Notes under the pieces: model-generated
Databases searched by the model: none
Told to the model about the DNA's origin: nothing
What the model saw: only the letters and a program-made list of their open reading frames with translations
Translations under genes and position numbers: made by a program
Part shown: one piece after another, positions 12,601 through 23,720 of the stretch
How positions within the stretch are numbered: position 1 is the first letter of the stretch
Layout: the number at the start of each line of letters is the position of its first letter
Assembly (NCBI GenBank): GCA_021234155.1
Contig: JAJEKV010000036.1
Span: 11,421,426-11,485,425, forward strand
Length of the DNA stretch: 64,000 nucleotides
Reading direction: 5' to 3'
From: Isoetes taiwanensis
Lineage: Eukaryota > Streptophyta > Lycopodiopsida > Isoetales > Isoetaceae

Positions 12601-13124
12601 ATTGATTCTCCGCGCTTCCAAAGGCGGATCAGATCACTCTTCTGTCATATCTTTGGAAAATTTCTGCTGATTCTTCAAATTTCATCCCGTTTGGAAATTT
12701 CAAGGACCTTACTCTGTTGGATAAAAGCAAAATAATTCCTCTTTCTGATAAGACTCCAATTTGGGACAGACTTTTCAAAGGTCCAAGCGCAATTGGCAAT
12801 CGTCCACAAATTAATCCTGCTACTGGTATTCCTTTTCCTTACGGGATCACGAGGCCTGCTAATGAAGTTGACTCTGATGAAAACTGGGATTTCATTCTTC
12901 AACAAGAGCGACCAAATATCTCGTCCAATCTCGCGACTGTTCATGGTATTTATCTCAACTCTTCTCTTAGACACTGCTGCCATTGTAAAAGTTAATAAAG
13001 TCGGTATCAGTATTGAAAAGCTATGGTCTTTCCTTCTTTCTCTTCAAAAAGGGCTCTCAATCAAGGCTGCTTATTGGCTTAATTATCCTTACATCATGAT
13101 TGAGTGTGGGAGCCAAAGGTCCAA

Positions 13125-13690
13125 TGTTGTTAAAAAACCCGTTTTTTATTTTTAAAGTACTTCTATAAAAATCCTCACGTATTTTAAAGGATTTTTATGA
13201 TTTGGTATGGCCAAAAAATAAAACATAAAAAAAATTGCACATTCTTTACACTGCTTTATTGGACATATTTGCTACTGTTAAAATGCACATTTTTACTACA
13301 AGTTATAAGACGTAGCATGCCAACAAGTAAATCAGAAGCTTATGCTACTATTAGAAACTATTAAGTTCAAGTACAAAGATATCATAGCTATTTTGCCATG
13401 CAACTCTTAAGAAAGTTCAGAAAAACATTATTATAGAGGTCAAGAAGTATAAGAATTTTATATATAAAGATAAATAAGTTCAAGAATATCATATATTTGG
13501 ATAAAAAAATCACAGTCTAAGGATTTTTAAGGATTTTTAAAGATTTTTAAGAATTTTTAAGGATTTTAAAGATTTTTAACGTATTTTATATAAAATACGT
13601 TTTTAAAGATTTTTTCAAAAATTTTAAAAATCTTCAAAAAATCTTAAAAAACGTTTTTTAAACGTACGGATTTTGACATACTTAACAACA
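13125..13690. mobile_element. MITE-like AT-rich element with short TIRs
   Basis: Absent from the same site in unit 2 (between 26551 and 26552, AAAGGT|CTGCC), so it is a real insertion. Ends carry a 9-bp inverted terminal repeat, TGTTGTTAA at 13125 and TTAACAACA at 13690. GGTC flanks both sides, but the target-site duplication is not clean. The right half is a tandem array of GGATTTTTAA-like units facing their inverse around ACGTATTTTATATAAAATACGT, so it can fold on itself. No coding capacity. Superfamily not assigned. Confidence 0.7.
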
Positions 13691-13814
13691 GGTCTGCCAA
13701 TCTTCTTCTGCATAGTGGTATTCTTGTCTTTGAGAATTTCCACTTATGCTTCATAAAGTGGAATCCCAAACTCTCAACTGCTGATCTTAACAATTTTTAT
13801 GTGGCCTCAACATC

Positions 13815-13843
13815 ATAAAATCATATTCTATTCTATTCTATTC
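13815..13843 (+). mobile_element. 29-bp insertion resembling only the LINE A 3' tail
   Basis: Compared with unit 2 (AACATC|TTTATTCGG), unit 1 carries 29 extra bases that start ATAAAATCAT and continue as ATTCT repeats. The last bases of the family A LINE 3' UTR read ATAAAAAATCATTCTTATTC (copy A2). The insert therefore looks like an extreme 5' truncation of that LINE, little more than its tail. Confidence 0.65.
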
Positions 13844-16299
13844 TTTATTCGGTCTGAATCCAATTTATTGGAATGAGGAATCAATCAGGAGCCTTTTAAC
13901 TCTATTGGAAATTATGTTTCTACTGTCCATGCTCCATACAAGCCTCCTATTGTTTATGTCCAAATTGACCTTTCCAAAGAAATTCCGACCTCTATTCCTT
14001 TCACAGATTGCTTTGGCCAGAAAACATCCTTGGATCTTAGATGGAATTACCTCCTACTTGCTCAACTTGTGATTCTAGGCATTTCTGGTATGCTGTCAGG
14101 AGAAAGAAACTTTAGACATTAACTCAGATGTGAATCATCCTGACATCAATAATGTACCTTCAAATTCCAAGAATTTGTCTATCTCAGAAAGGTCACAAGA
14201 GATTCAAGATTCTACATGGAGAAGGGTTAATGAGACTGCAAGAAGAATTGCTAAAAAAAAAAAAGTGGAAAAGGAGCATCAGAATATTGCAGGCTCAACC
14301 AAAAATGTAAATTTCAAAGACTATTTAAATATTACTGAAGACATGACTGAGTCAGAAAAATATAAATCCAAGGGAAAAGCTAAAGTCGGTATGGCTATTA
14401 CAAGTACTATGGATCTCCATTCCACTTTAACTTAGATTGCCACAGAATCGAATTTTGTGGCTAAAAAAAGGCTTAATCACAATTCCAGCTCAAGTTAGAA
14501 TCTGTCCGACTGGTACGAGAGATTCATTAACTAAGGAAATCCAAGCAAAGTATTCTCTGCAGAATAAAGTGACAGGAAAAAAGCAAAAGGAGTACATTGA
14601 AGATAAATCAATTGCTATCAAAAGCAATATCTTGAACAAAGATAGCTGAAACTTCCAAGAGGAATGCTTGTATTGGAAGTTATGAAAATGGCTCTTTGTC
14701 AGAGTTTGGAGGAAATTCTAATATTCAGCATACTATTCCAAGAGTTTCTCCTTAAAAAATTGCAGAGATAGCTCAGGGTTCTACGGAATCAGAAACAATC
14801 ATGGTGAACACATCTCCTGGAGAAAATAATAAAGGGAAATTTTTTTCAAATAATGAAGACAATGAGGAGGTAATTCTCTGCTCTAATCAATTTGCTGTTT
14901 TTATTAATTCACGTGTAGAGCAAATGGAATTACTGCACTAAGAGAATGAGGATTATGCTAAAGATCAACCTTATATATCTCAGTCTTCAAATTTACCTCC
15001 ATCAAATCTGTTAGAAAAGGAAACTGCTGTCCATAAAAACTTGAATTTCTTAGACCTTATTGATTTGTTTTCTCCAAACTCAACATTGCCTTATCATAAT
15101 CATCAGCCTACTATCTCAGACAAAATTGTCCATCAATTATCTTCCATTGATTTTCGTGGAAAGCTACACAACTCCCCTCTTATGGAAGATCTGGATAAAA
15201 ATGATTTGGAAAAAAACAGTCAGTATTGTCAGCAAGAAAACAGATTGGCAAAAAATTCTAATTAGGGTCTGAGCAGGCAAAATGAATATGACAGTGAATT
15301 TGCTCCAGAAACTTCTGAGTTTACAAGACAAAATATCATTGAAGATGAGAAGAACCCTTCCAGGCAAGTTCTTGATCCCATTAAAATTCCTTTGGATAAT
15401 AGAGATGAAATGAATGAATGTCATAATAACTCTATTATTAATATGACTGTTAATAAATTGTTTGAATTTATCCCTGGGGGTGTTTCTTCTGAGCATGAGG
15501 ACAATGACAAAGAAAATGCTTGTATAAATGAGAAAGATAATAATTGGGATCTTGAATACTACCTTAACACTTCTGTTACTGTTAATAAAGACAAACGAGA
15601 TCTCAATAAAGCTAAGGCCAATAAAAAAGCTTATATCTCTGCTCATATTAATGCTCCTGCCAATAATACCAGAAGCAAGCATAAAAAAGAAAGAAGGGGG
15701 AAAGCTAAAACAAAACACAATAGATCCTTATCTTTTATCATCCTTCTTGACTTCCTTGCCTTTTTTCATGAAGATTCTTTCATGGAATCTTAGGGGTATT
15801 AATGGAGTACTCAAAAGGAGAAGAGTCATCTCTCAGATCAAATCTTATAAGGGTGATATTATTCTCTTGCAAGAATTAAAATTACAGAAATTTGAATGTG
15901 CCAATTAGGGAGAGTGGATTATTCCTGGTAGTTCTTCAATATGGATGGAAGCTAATGGTACCTCGGGGGGTATTTGTATGATTTGGAAGGATCTACAAAC
16001 TAAGCTATTTTATAACACTCCAAATAGAATGTGGCAGTGTACTATTTTCAATCTTAATGATAAGCTTTTTGGCCTCATTAATATTTATGCCTCAACTAAT
16101 CCCAAAGAGAGAGAACTTTTATGGTCTGATATAAATAATTGGATGAAGAATCAGAATAACATTGATTGGATTGTAACAGATGACTTCAACAACACTCCAA
16201 CTTGGAATCAGTAATTGGAAAACAAAATGACTTGAAAGAACAAATTGGAGTAACTTTATTGATGATAACTCTTTGTTATTAATTAAGTACTAGAAACGT

Positions 16300-16320
16300 G
16301 TGCCCGGCGATGCCGGGCAT
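16300..16320 (-). repeat. Helitron 3'-terminal hairpin
   Basis: GCCCGGC and GCCGGGC arms (plus-strand TGCCCGGCGATGCCGGGCA), a few bases from the CTAG terminus. In Helitrons this hairpin serves as the rolling-circle replication terminator (family knowledge). Confidence 0.85.
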
Positions 16321-16605
16321 TAGTCGTGGACGTGCGGAATGGGTGACTAATATAGTTTGTGGGCGGAATAAAAAGGTTTAAATATAATCGTTTTTGTAGA
16401 TGTACGGACTACCAAGTGTGAAGATTTGGCGTTTAAGCATTAGTTATGGTAGGAATAACAAAAAGCATAGTGTGGAACACAATATGGGCGGATGTAATGG
16501 AGTATATAGTTTAGCATACTGGTTTAGAATTTGCCATGGTTTAGGCTATTGTGGATATATTTTTTAACTGTCATGTATTTTTTGCCTTAAATTTCTAACA
16601 TTCCA

Positions 16606-16640
16606 TGCAATGTGTGCCCAGCAATGCTGGGCATGAGTCA
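16606..16640 (-). repeat. Second Helitron-end-like hairpin inside the Helitron
   Basis: GTGTGCCCAGCAATGCTGGGCATGAGTC resembles the terminal GTGTGCCCGGCGATGCCGGGCATTAGTC, but without CTAG at the expected spot. It reads as a decayed, older 3' end that was bypassed or nested. Confidence 0.55.
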
Positions 16641-18443
16641 TAACTTATGAAATAGATCTATGGTCTTAGGTGTGGCAGGTTCAATAGAATGTTATACATA
16701 TGTGGATTGAATGGAATGCTAAAAGTAAGTGGTGCTCGACGCTAGTGTCCTTGAGCACTTGAAATGAGTGGATTTAATGCAATATGTCGGTGGAACAGAC
16801 TAAATATAATGGTCACTGAGCTTGATAGTAATTAAAGTGTTTTTAGAAACATGTCCCTTTTGCTTCCCTTGTAGAATCTCCCTTTTTATTCTTAATGTAA
16901 CATTTGAACTCCTTGGTTAATTGTTCCCGCATAGGACCTGTTGTCCCGCAACTCACCTGGATCTTAAGCATGTGAGAGGCTTTGCTATTCCTGCTAAACA
17001 ATGTTAGAGCCACAACAAAACCATCCTTTGTCTTGCAAGAACAACCTTATAGATGTTGATGTCTAGGTGTAGTTTGCATGATGAAGGTAGATGATTTAAA
17101 GGTTGTTCAAGAGTATGGATGTCTTAGGCTTGAATGCGCGGTCTATGGGATGTTTGAGCCTCCAATCACTCATGTTTATTCTTGTTGCTACCTTCAATGC
17201 TTCGTAAGACATAATGTATCGCATGATGGATATTCATGTGCATTGGTGAGGTTTACGATTGATAGCAAGTTGTCTTGAAGCAAACTTGTTTTTGAGCTTG
17301 TGAGAGGTGAGAAATAACATCCAAGTTTAGAGGTTTCTATAATAATTAATATGTGGATTTTTATTAATTCCAAAACAACATGAATAAATTAACATATTAA
17401 CATAACACCAACATGCGTGTTTCTTTCTGCAAAATATCAAATAACGCTAATGTATCTTATGTGGGTGGCTATATTGCATTGTTGTGAATAGTCTCACATG
17501 CTCTGAGCAGCATGGGTACTTCCATTAAACTTCCATATCAAAATACAATTTTATCTATGTTTAAACACGTTTGCAATATTGTGACAACCATTTTTTTCAA
17601 GGCAAGCGAAGTGTCAATAAATACAAATAGTCACATAATTATACAAATATGTGAAACATTTTCTAACCTGAATTACCTAGAATGCTCTATTGTAAAAATA
17701 GCAAATAAAGTACACAATCCATTCCAATTATATTCATATATGTCAATATAACATAAAAAAGACATACTATGTGAAACATACAGACGTCCTTTGAAAGTTA
17801 AGATGGCTCCACCATGTCCGCGGCAATGGAAAGAATGTAAGACATTCTAGCACCGGTAAATGGGGTCCCTATATCTCCTTTTATGCCATTCAAGTTAGTT
17901 CAGTCAAATAACACTTCGAATGGCATCCAAACATTGTTCTTTACTACCTCCCCATCCTTATCAATGTGCCTCAATAGTATGTCATTTAGAGTCCGCTTCT
18001 GCATTCAATCACTTACCTATGTGAAGGCATTTCATTCCAAGTAGCAAAAAAGTGTAGCGATTCTTGTGCTTGTAGACGTACATTTCTCCAATAGATCAAA
18101 ACAGGGAAGATGCTCCTAGTGGTGCATCTCTGCACCATATAATTTGTAAAGAACCAGCCCTGTCACATTAACCATCTGGTTGCACAGACATGGTGCACAT
18201 ATTCAGCTTCCCATAGTACATGTTGCATAGCAGCACATTTAAAGATACATAACCAATTTGTGACATTCCAGATAGCACGGGCTCTACTCCAGAGCAAATT
18301 TTGTCTACGCATTTTATGGAACACTTAATAGAAAGATACAAAATGCACATGAATATCCTTTATTAGACGTTCTTCAGATACTCAAAATGAGGGGAGTATA
18401 TAAAACAGATTGTGCTCTCATACTTGTTCTCACCTTGAGCTGA

Positions 18444-18620
18444 TGAATAAACTTGTTTTCAAAGAATGCACCAATCTTACTTTTTGCCTCCACTTCTAAA
18501 CCTATGTGTGCATCTCAAAATTTGACTTTATATGAACAAACTTGTTCTAAGAGAGTGTACCAATCTTACTTTTTGCCTCCGCTTCTAAACCTATGAGTGC
18601 ATCTCAAAATTTGACTACAT
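18444..18620. repeat. Tandem duplication inside the Helitron, about 88-bp period
   Basis: CACCAATCTTACTTTTTGCC / ACTTCTAAACCTATG / GCATCTCAAAATTTGACT occurs twice with few changes. A shorter duplication of GCTGCATGATCAGTTTG lies at about 18820-18910. One of ATAGTTATAAAACATTCCGC is at 21019-21065 and 21119-21166. Confidence 0.7.
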
Positions 18621-21356
18621 ATAAAACTAATGCCTCCAACACTAATTACTGTGCATGCATTCTACCAACCCGTATAAAGCCATAGATGTTCCATAAAGCC
18701 ATAAAGCCGTATTCCACCAACCCGTCTTTTGTTCAGTTCCGCAGAGGTTTTTGTTGTGGTTTCCCATCTGATGAATTTCCACAGGGTACCACATGGTCGT
18801 TTGAGTGCCGATTTCCTGGCTGCATGATCAGTTTGTTTGGTATTCAGGTGGTGTTTTGCTTTCCTAGCTGCATGATCAGTTTGTTTGGTATTCTGCTAGT
18901 GTTTTGCTTTGGTTCACTCGGTTCAGCAGATTTCTGTGGATTGCAACCTTTGTTGCTTGTTAGTCCGGCCTTCTTGCAAATCAGATTTTTATAACAGGCT
19001 TAGTGTCCCATGGTCCAGCTGAAAGTACTTAACCTCGTCAAAGAAAATACGAAAAACACTGTTTTGAAGCTCATACAGACTAACATTCTGAGTGTTGTGC
19101 ATGCTGCATGTCAGGTTGCATCAATTTACAAACATAGTGGCTTTGTCATCTGGTTACTAACTTGGCAGTTAGCCGTGCAATGGCACATGCAATAATACCA
19201 GGGGAATAATAGTTGTATCTATTAAAAATGACATAAGTTTTACAACCAATCATATCCAAGGAAATTGCATGAATTTGCATGCGTGCTAAACTTAGGGGCA
19301 CATATGTCTAAATTGAACTTACAGAATCTGGGAGTTGTTTACTGATATACTGTTGTGGATGGTCCTTCCTTTTTGAAAAGAAATAATATTTGGCACCTCT
19401 CCAAATCCGTGATTATAAAACCGGCTGCAAGGAAAAGCACAAAATTGAATTAGAAGGAAGAACAAAGCATGCACTGTTCATCATAAATTTCTCTACAATT
19501 GAGATAGGTGCAAGCAAAAATGCAACAACTTGCAAACTGCAACCTATTGATTAAGAACAACCTGCTAAGCAAAATGCAATTGGATGTATGAATGAGAAAT
19601 AACCCATAATGGAAGCATGAATGTTCACTTGATATTTGAGTGCATAAATGCATAACACCTTGTAAATATACTCTAGCAGCATAAATGCACTTCCACTAAA
19701 CAAAGCCAATTAAATAGAAGCATGAACATAACATAGTGACAGGACTGAAGACTATGATACTTCTGAACCCATGATCATGTTGTCTTCGCCTCATAAAATA
19801 CTATTTCTTAAATCTTTCTCGCTTTAGTTTTTACTACTTATAGCATTACAGCTTAAATAAGTAAATCAATTCATATGATGCACACGAACATGTTTGTGCA
19901 GTTAATAGTAGCAAATATAGAGGTTTATGTGAAGCTAGTGGTCAAAGAGGATAGATCATTATCAAGTATTCTAAAAGACCACCTTCCAACCTTCTTGCAC
20001 ATCTTCTCTTGCAAAATATAAACCAATGACAGTAAACACTCAGAACCAACAAATGAATCATAGACCCAATGCGGGCTGCTGGGCCAAATGAGCACCACAG
20101 CAGCTTTGAATAATCAAACACCAGACCTTGTTCGAGCAATGCACGCTCATAAACACTTGGTCTTGGTTTTTGGGCTGAAGTAGTTTGTACAGCAGTCTAT
20201 TTAACCAATCGAGCACCTATAGCAGCTTTGAATAATCAATTCCTAAGGAATGTGAGGGATCACGTGCTGCAAGAACAGAAGGTTACGTCGCTACATGATC
20301 GCCATGATGCCGCATGCATTAAGTGAATGTTCCTTCTTGACAGTGTTAATTCTGAAAGTTTGCAGGTTCTGAATAAGTTGACATGTTGGAGATATGAGCA
20401 ACAGGTACAATGATAGCTAAGACTCTGTAACCATTTGATACAGGAACCAAAATAAGGTCAGACCACAACCAGAACTCGTTGTTCCATGCAAGACCAACAA
20501 CGAAATCTGTGTGACTGCTTTTTTTGAACTTGGGCTTATGATATGAGAAAGCATGCGTGTTTTTAACTGTATGATATTTGAGAACAGATAATGCACAATG
20601 AGCATATTTCCTTCAAAACGCCATGGGTTAATAGTCACATCCTACACAGAGAAAAAAAGCAATGCATCTGTGCAAATAGTCATGCTTTCACTTTTCAATG
20701 TGACAACAAAAATATTCAAACACGGCAGAAAATAGAAATGGCAGGAAGTAAACAAAATAAATACCTGAATTCATCATCCGTTGGAAATGCGGACTTGTTG
20801 TAGTTGTTTGAAACTGGATGTAGATCACTGGACCCTAATGCAAGCCCTGTTCTCACATCAGTTTGCCCCCTATTGAAATGCAGATCGATTTGCACATTTT
20901 GATAAGAAAAAAACAAACTTCAATGCATGACAACAGATGAAATAGGAGGAGTATGTACCTAGTCTGCCGATGTTATACTGGGAATAATCTTGCCAGTCTC
21001 CATGTCCCTCCATGTCCCTGATAGTTATAAAACATTCCGCAGGAGCATAGCTTGCTGGTGCTGGATAAAACCTCTCTAAACTCACCATGCATCAGGCTCG
21101 TTGCTCACTGGTGCTTGTAATAGTTATAAAACATTCCGCAGGAGCATAACTTGCCGGTGCTGGATAAAACCATGCAATGGAAGTCGCTCGCTGGTTAATA
21201 TGAGCCAAAAATAAAGAAAAACTGAAGGATTAAATCCATGCATACCTGGCCGCTCAAGAAAGCATCGCCATCGCCATAGTTAGCTTCTGTGGTTTGAAGC
21301 TAGCTCCTGTGGTTTGAATTTGACATATACTATGAAAATATCCCGCAAGGGGAAAG

Positions 21357-21390
21357 GGAACGCCGCATGCGTCTGCACATGCGGCGTTCC
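21357..21390. repeat. 13-bp perfect inverted repeat near the Helitron 5' end
   Basis: GGAACGCCGCATG (21357-21369) and CATGCGGCGTTCC (21378-21390) pair perfectly around an 8-nt loop, about 40 bp inside the TC terminus. Confidence 0.85.
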
Positions 21391-21429
21391 GGCACAAATA
21401 TCAACGCCATCCCTTTTTAATAAAGAAGA

Positions 21430-22400
21430 TACCTGGTCTAATAAGAGAAAAGGGGATGCTAGAATTTATTGTGCTCTTGACAGGTTCTATTTAAACATTT
21501 CTTGATCTAATTTTTGGGACAATGCTTATGTTTCCAGTGATGAGTCCATAGCTATATCTGATCATCAACCTCAATTTCCCTGTACTTATCATCAAATCTC
21601 GGCTCTTAGATCTGGAAATATTCCCTATAAATTCAACTCTAGTATGCTCCAAAATAGTTCCTTTCGTGAGCAATTCAGAGAATTTTATCCCAATCTTCCC
21701 TAGAGTGACTGATCACATTTCTATGAAGAGCTTTTACTCTAATTTAAAATCCTCTAGATCTTGGATCAAGGAATGTATTAAGCAGCTTAATTCTGCAAAA
21801 AATACTGAGAAAAAGGTCTTATTCCAGCATGAGAGATATCAGAATGGCTCTGCAAGATGATCCCTTTAATTCTACTTTACATCTCCAAGAAGAGAACCTT
21901 AAAGGAAAATCAAACTCATTGAGGAGATTGAAGCCAAAGGTGTTGCCATTAGATGTAAAATTAAGTACGCTAATGATATGGGCTCAGGTTGTACCAAATT
22001 CTTTTTCAGAGTTGCTAAATCGAGATAAATTAAAAGTTCTATCAATGAAATTATTGATTATTCTGGAAATACCTTGAATTCCCTTATTGAAATCTCAAAT
22101 TTCTTTTATTCAAAGTATTCTGTGCTGTTCTCTGGGAACAATATTGCAGATGCTGCTGAAGCTAATCGTGCAAAAAAATATACTGATCTCATTGATTCAA
22201 TTATTCTTCATGATCATTGTAAAATGGATCTCTTTATGCCAAATTCCTACTTCAGATGAAGTTTTCTCCATTGTTAAGAGTTTTAAACATGGTAAATCTC
22301 CTGGCCCAGATGGTTTCCCCCCTGAATTTGCAAATAACTCCCAACGTATAATGCTTCATGTTTTCCAACGTAACTAATGCTTCTGAATATTTCTTACATA
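21430..22400 (+). mobile_element. L1-like LINE (family B), unit 1: end of endonuclease, start of RT
   Basis: Continues the LINE broken by the Helitron: TWSNKRKGDARI, then the endonuclease active-site ISDHQPQF (SDH at 21557-21565), a basic linker, and HGKSPGPDGFPPEF, the usual entry to plant L1 reverse transcriptase. Frameshifts and stops throughout. Homology stops soon after PPEF, so most of the RT, the zinc-binding domain and the poly(A) end are missing from both units. That points to an old deletion that joined the LINE to the neighbouring transposase fragment. Confidence 0.85.
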
Positions 22401-22489
22401 TAAGAAAAAGGACTAATTGAGATCACCACCCAATATAAAGTCTACCTAGTACACATTGTCATAATACACATTGTCATAATACACATTGG

Positions 22490-23144
22490 TTATCCGTAAT
22501 GTTGCTTAAAGTTCAATCCGACACGCAGGAGGTCTGGATAATTTTGGCCAAGAAACTGAACTCCATCAATTAAATGCTTGCATGTAATATGAAATGAGGG
22601 GCAGTCACAGTAATGAGACATCATTTGTTGAGTATACCTTATTCCAGTATAGGTCTCACTAGCCATCGATAGGGTCATGAGTTCTCTATCCTTCAAAACC
22701 ATGGTTGCAGAATCCTCTCCATATATTCTTAGTAACCTCTGGGTAGCAACAGAGGATTTCTTTTATGCACTTGGGTTGTATCTACCAAACTCAGCTACGA
22801 AATATAAACAATCAATGTAAGTATGACTACATATGAAATGATAGCGTCGGAATGGATTAATCTTACCAAGAGACATTCTCTCAAAGCAGTGCTCGAGAAG
22901 AGAGCCTGAAGCTGGGCTATGGCCATCAGGGTGGCCCATTATATGTGACAACAAAGTACATATGCATATAATTGGTCATTCGATCTAGAACATGGACTTT
23001 CAGGACCTGCCAATGCGACTCAACATGATTGGTCGTATCTACATTCGTGTGTTCAAATAGTCGCCCGAACCTCTAAATCAGGTAACTAGGGTTCCTTTTC
23101 CCTATACTCTTTATTTCAGTCATCAATCTGCTATGGATGCGATT
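22490..23144 (-). pseudogene. SWIM-domain MULE/FAR1-like transposase fragment, unit 1
   Basis: Minus-strand exon 23144-22867 encodes NRIHSRLMTEIKSIG ... RFGRLFEHTNVDTTNHVESH, which resembles the C-terminal core of Mutator-like transposases. A 72-bp GT-AG intron (22866-22795) follows, then LAEFGRYNPSA, a TAA, and MVLKDRELMTLSMASETYTG. A SWIM zinc finger CDCPSFHITCKH (CxC...CxH) follows at about 22575-22617. One frameshift lies in the first exon. Compared with unit 2 it has lost 376 bp of downstream coding sequence. The upstream catalytic DDE part was not recognised. Confidence 0.72.
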
Positions 23145-23720
23145 CTACAAAAAGGAATCAAAACATTGTTGTTACGTACGTGCTGTCTCTTTTATGTATC
23201 ACGACAACATGGTATGAAGAGTAAACTGTCTACTGAGCGTGTTTTTCTCTGAAATTAGTGCTTCAAAAACTGAAACAATTGTTTTACACCTAGTTTCTAA
23301 ATCTGTTGCTGTATTTAGCTACTTTACTCTATGTTATATTACCAGCCAGTAATTTTGACATATGGAAAACTGGTCTGATCAATGTTCTTTGAGAATACGA
23401 TGGAATAGTCCATTTGCTTCATTTTTGGCTTATTGTCTTTTTAACTCCTGTCATTCTTAAAGAAAGGCATTAGACATCTTTAAACATCTGCATTTACACA
23501 ACCCTTAATACATATGCTATCCGATTTTGCATCTCTTTCAATCAGACGTGTTGTGAAGTCTCTGCTGATGCACTCTGGTCGTTCTGCTTTAATCCTACCA
23601 TATAGCAAAGGTTTAAAATTGCTTATGCATTTTTCAATAGGTTACATAATATGCGAAGCAAATTAGCAGTCATAGCATGAGTGGCATATTGTTGTTTCGA
23701 TTTGCTTGGACAAAATGAAT
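23145..23720. other. Shared noncoding part of the duplicated unit
   Basis: Matches 33586-34162 of unit 2 almost base for base. No ORF or motif recognised. It may be an intron or upstream part of the transposase pseudogene. Confidence 0.5.

Larger units (their letters stand above)
12600..16289 (+). mobile_element. L1-like LINE (family B), unit 1: ORF1 and start of ORF2
   Basis: ORF1 starts by about 12630 (SKIIPLSDKTPIWDRLFKG) and runs through a DUF4283-like nucleic-acid-binding region (WSFLLSLQKGLSIKAAYWLN ... YVQIDLSKEIP) and a long low-complexity hydrophilic tail, ending at TAG 15791. ORF2 ATG at 15768 overlaps the ORF1 end by about 25 bp in another frame. It opens with the endonuclease block MKILSWNLRGING, then LLQELKL, GGICMIWK, LINIYAS and IVTDDFNN. 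Many stops are present; several, such as the TAG after FECAN, are shared with unit 2, so the element was dead before duplication. It is interrupted at 13121-13693 and 13815-13843, and by the Helitron at 16290. It resumes at 21430. Confidence 0.88.
16290..21429 (-). mobile_element. Helitron (non-autonomous), 5.14 kb, minus orientation
   Basis: Read on the minus strand it begins TCTTCTTTATTAAAAAGG and ends with hairpin GCCCGGCATCGCCGGGC, an 8-nt spacer ACACGTTT and terminal CTAG. It lies between host A and T: the textbook Helitron signature (5' TC, 3' hairpin plus CTRR, A-T target, no target duplication). Unit 2 preserves the target GGTATACTTAG near 31510-31520. Next to the 3' end unit 1 has also lost roughly 18 bp of target. 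No Rep/helicase ORF was seen. A minus-strand stretch at about 20770-20900 (GQTDVRTGLALGSSDLHP, ending at a GT donor) looks like a captured exon of unknown origin. One at 20139-19942 weakly recalls the Copia LLEYL motif. Confidence 0.88.

Noticed and set aside
15164-15718. 184-codon hydrophobic minus-strand ORF (repeated at 30370-30924)
   Set aside because: It is the shadow of the hydrophilic, A-rich ORF1 tail of the LINE on the plus strand. Antisense of Lys/Asn/Asp codons gives Phe/Leu/Ile and mimics a membrane protein.
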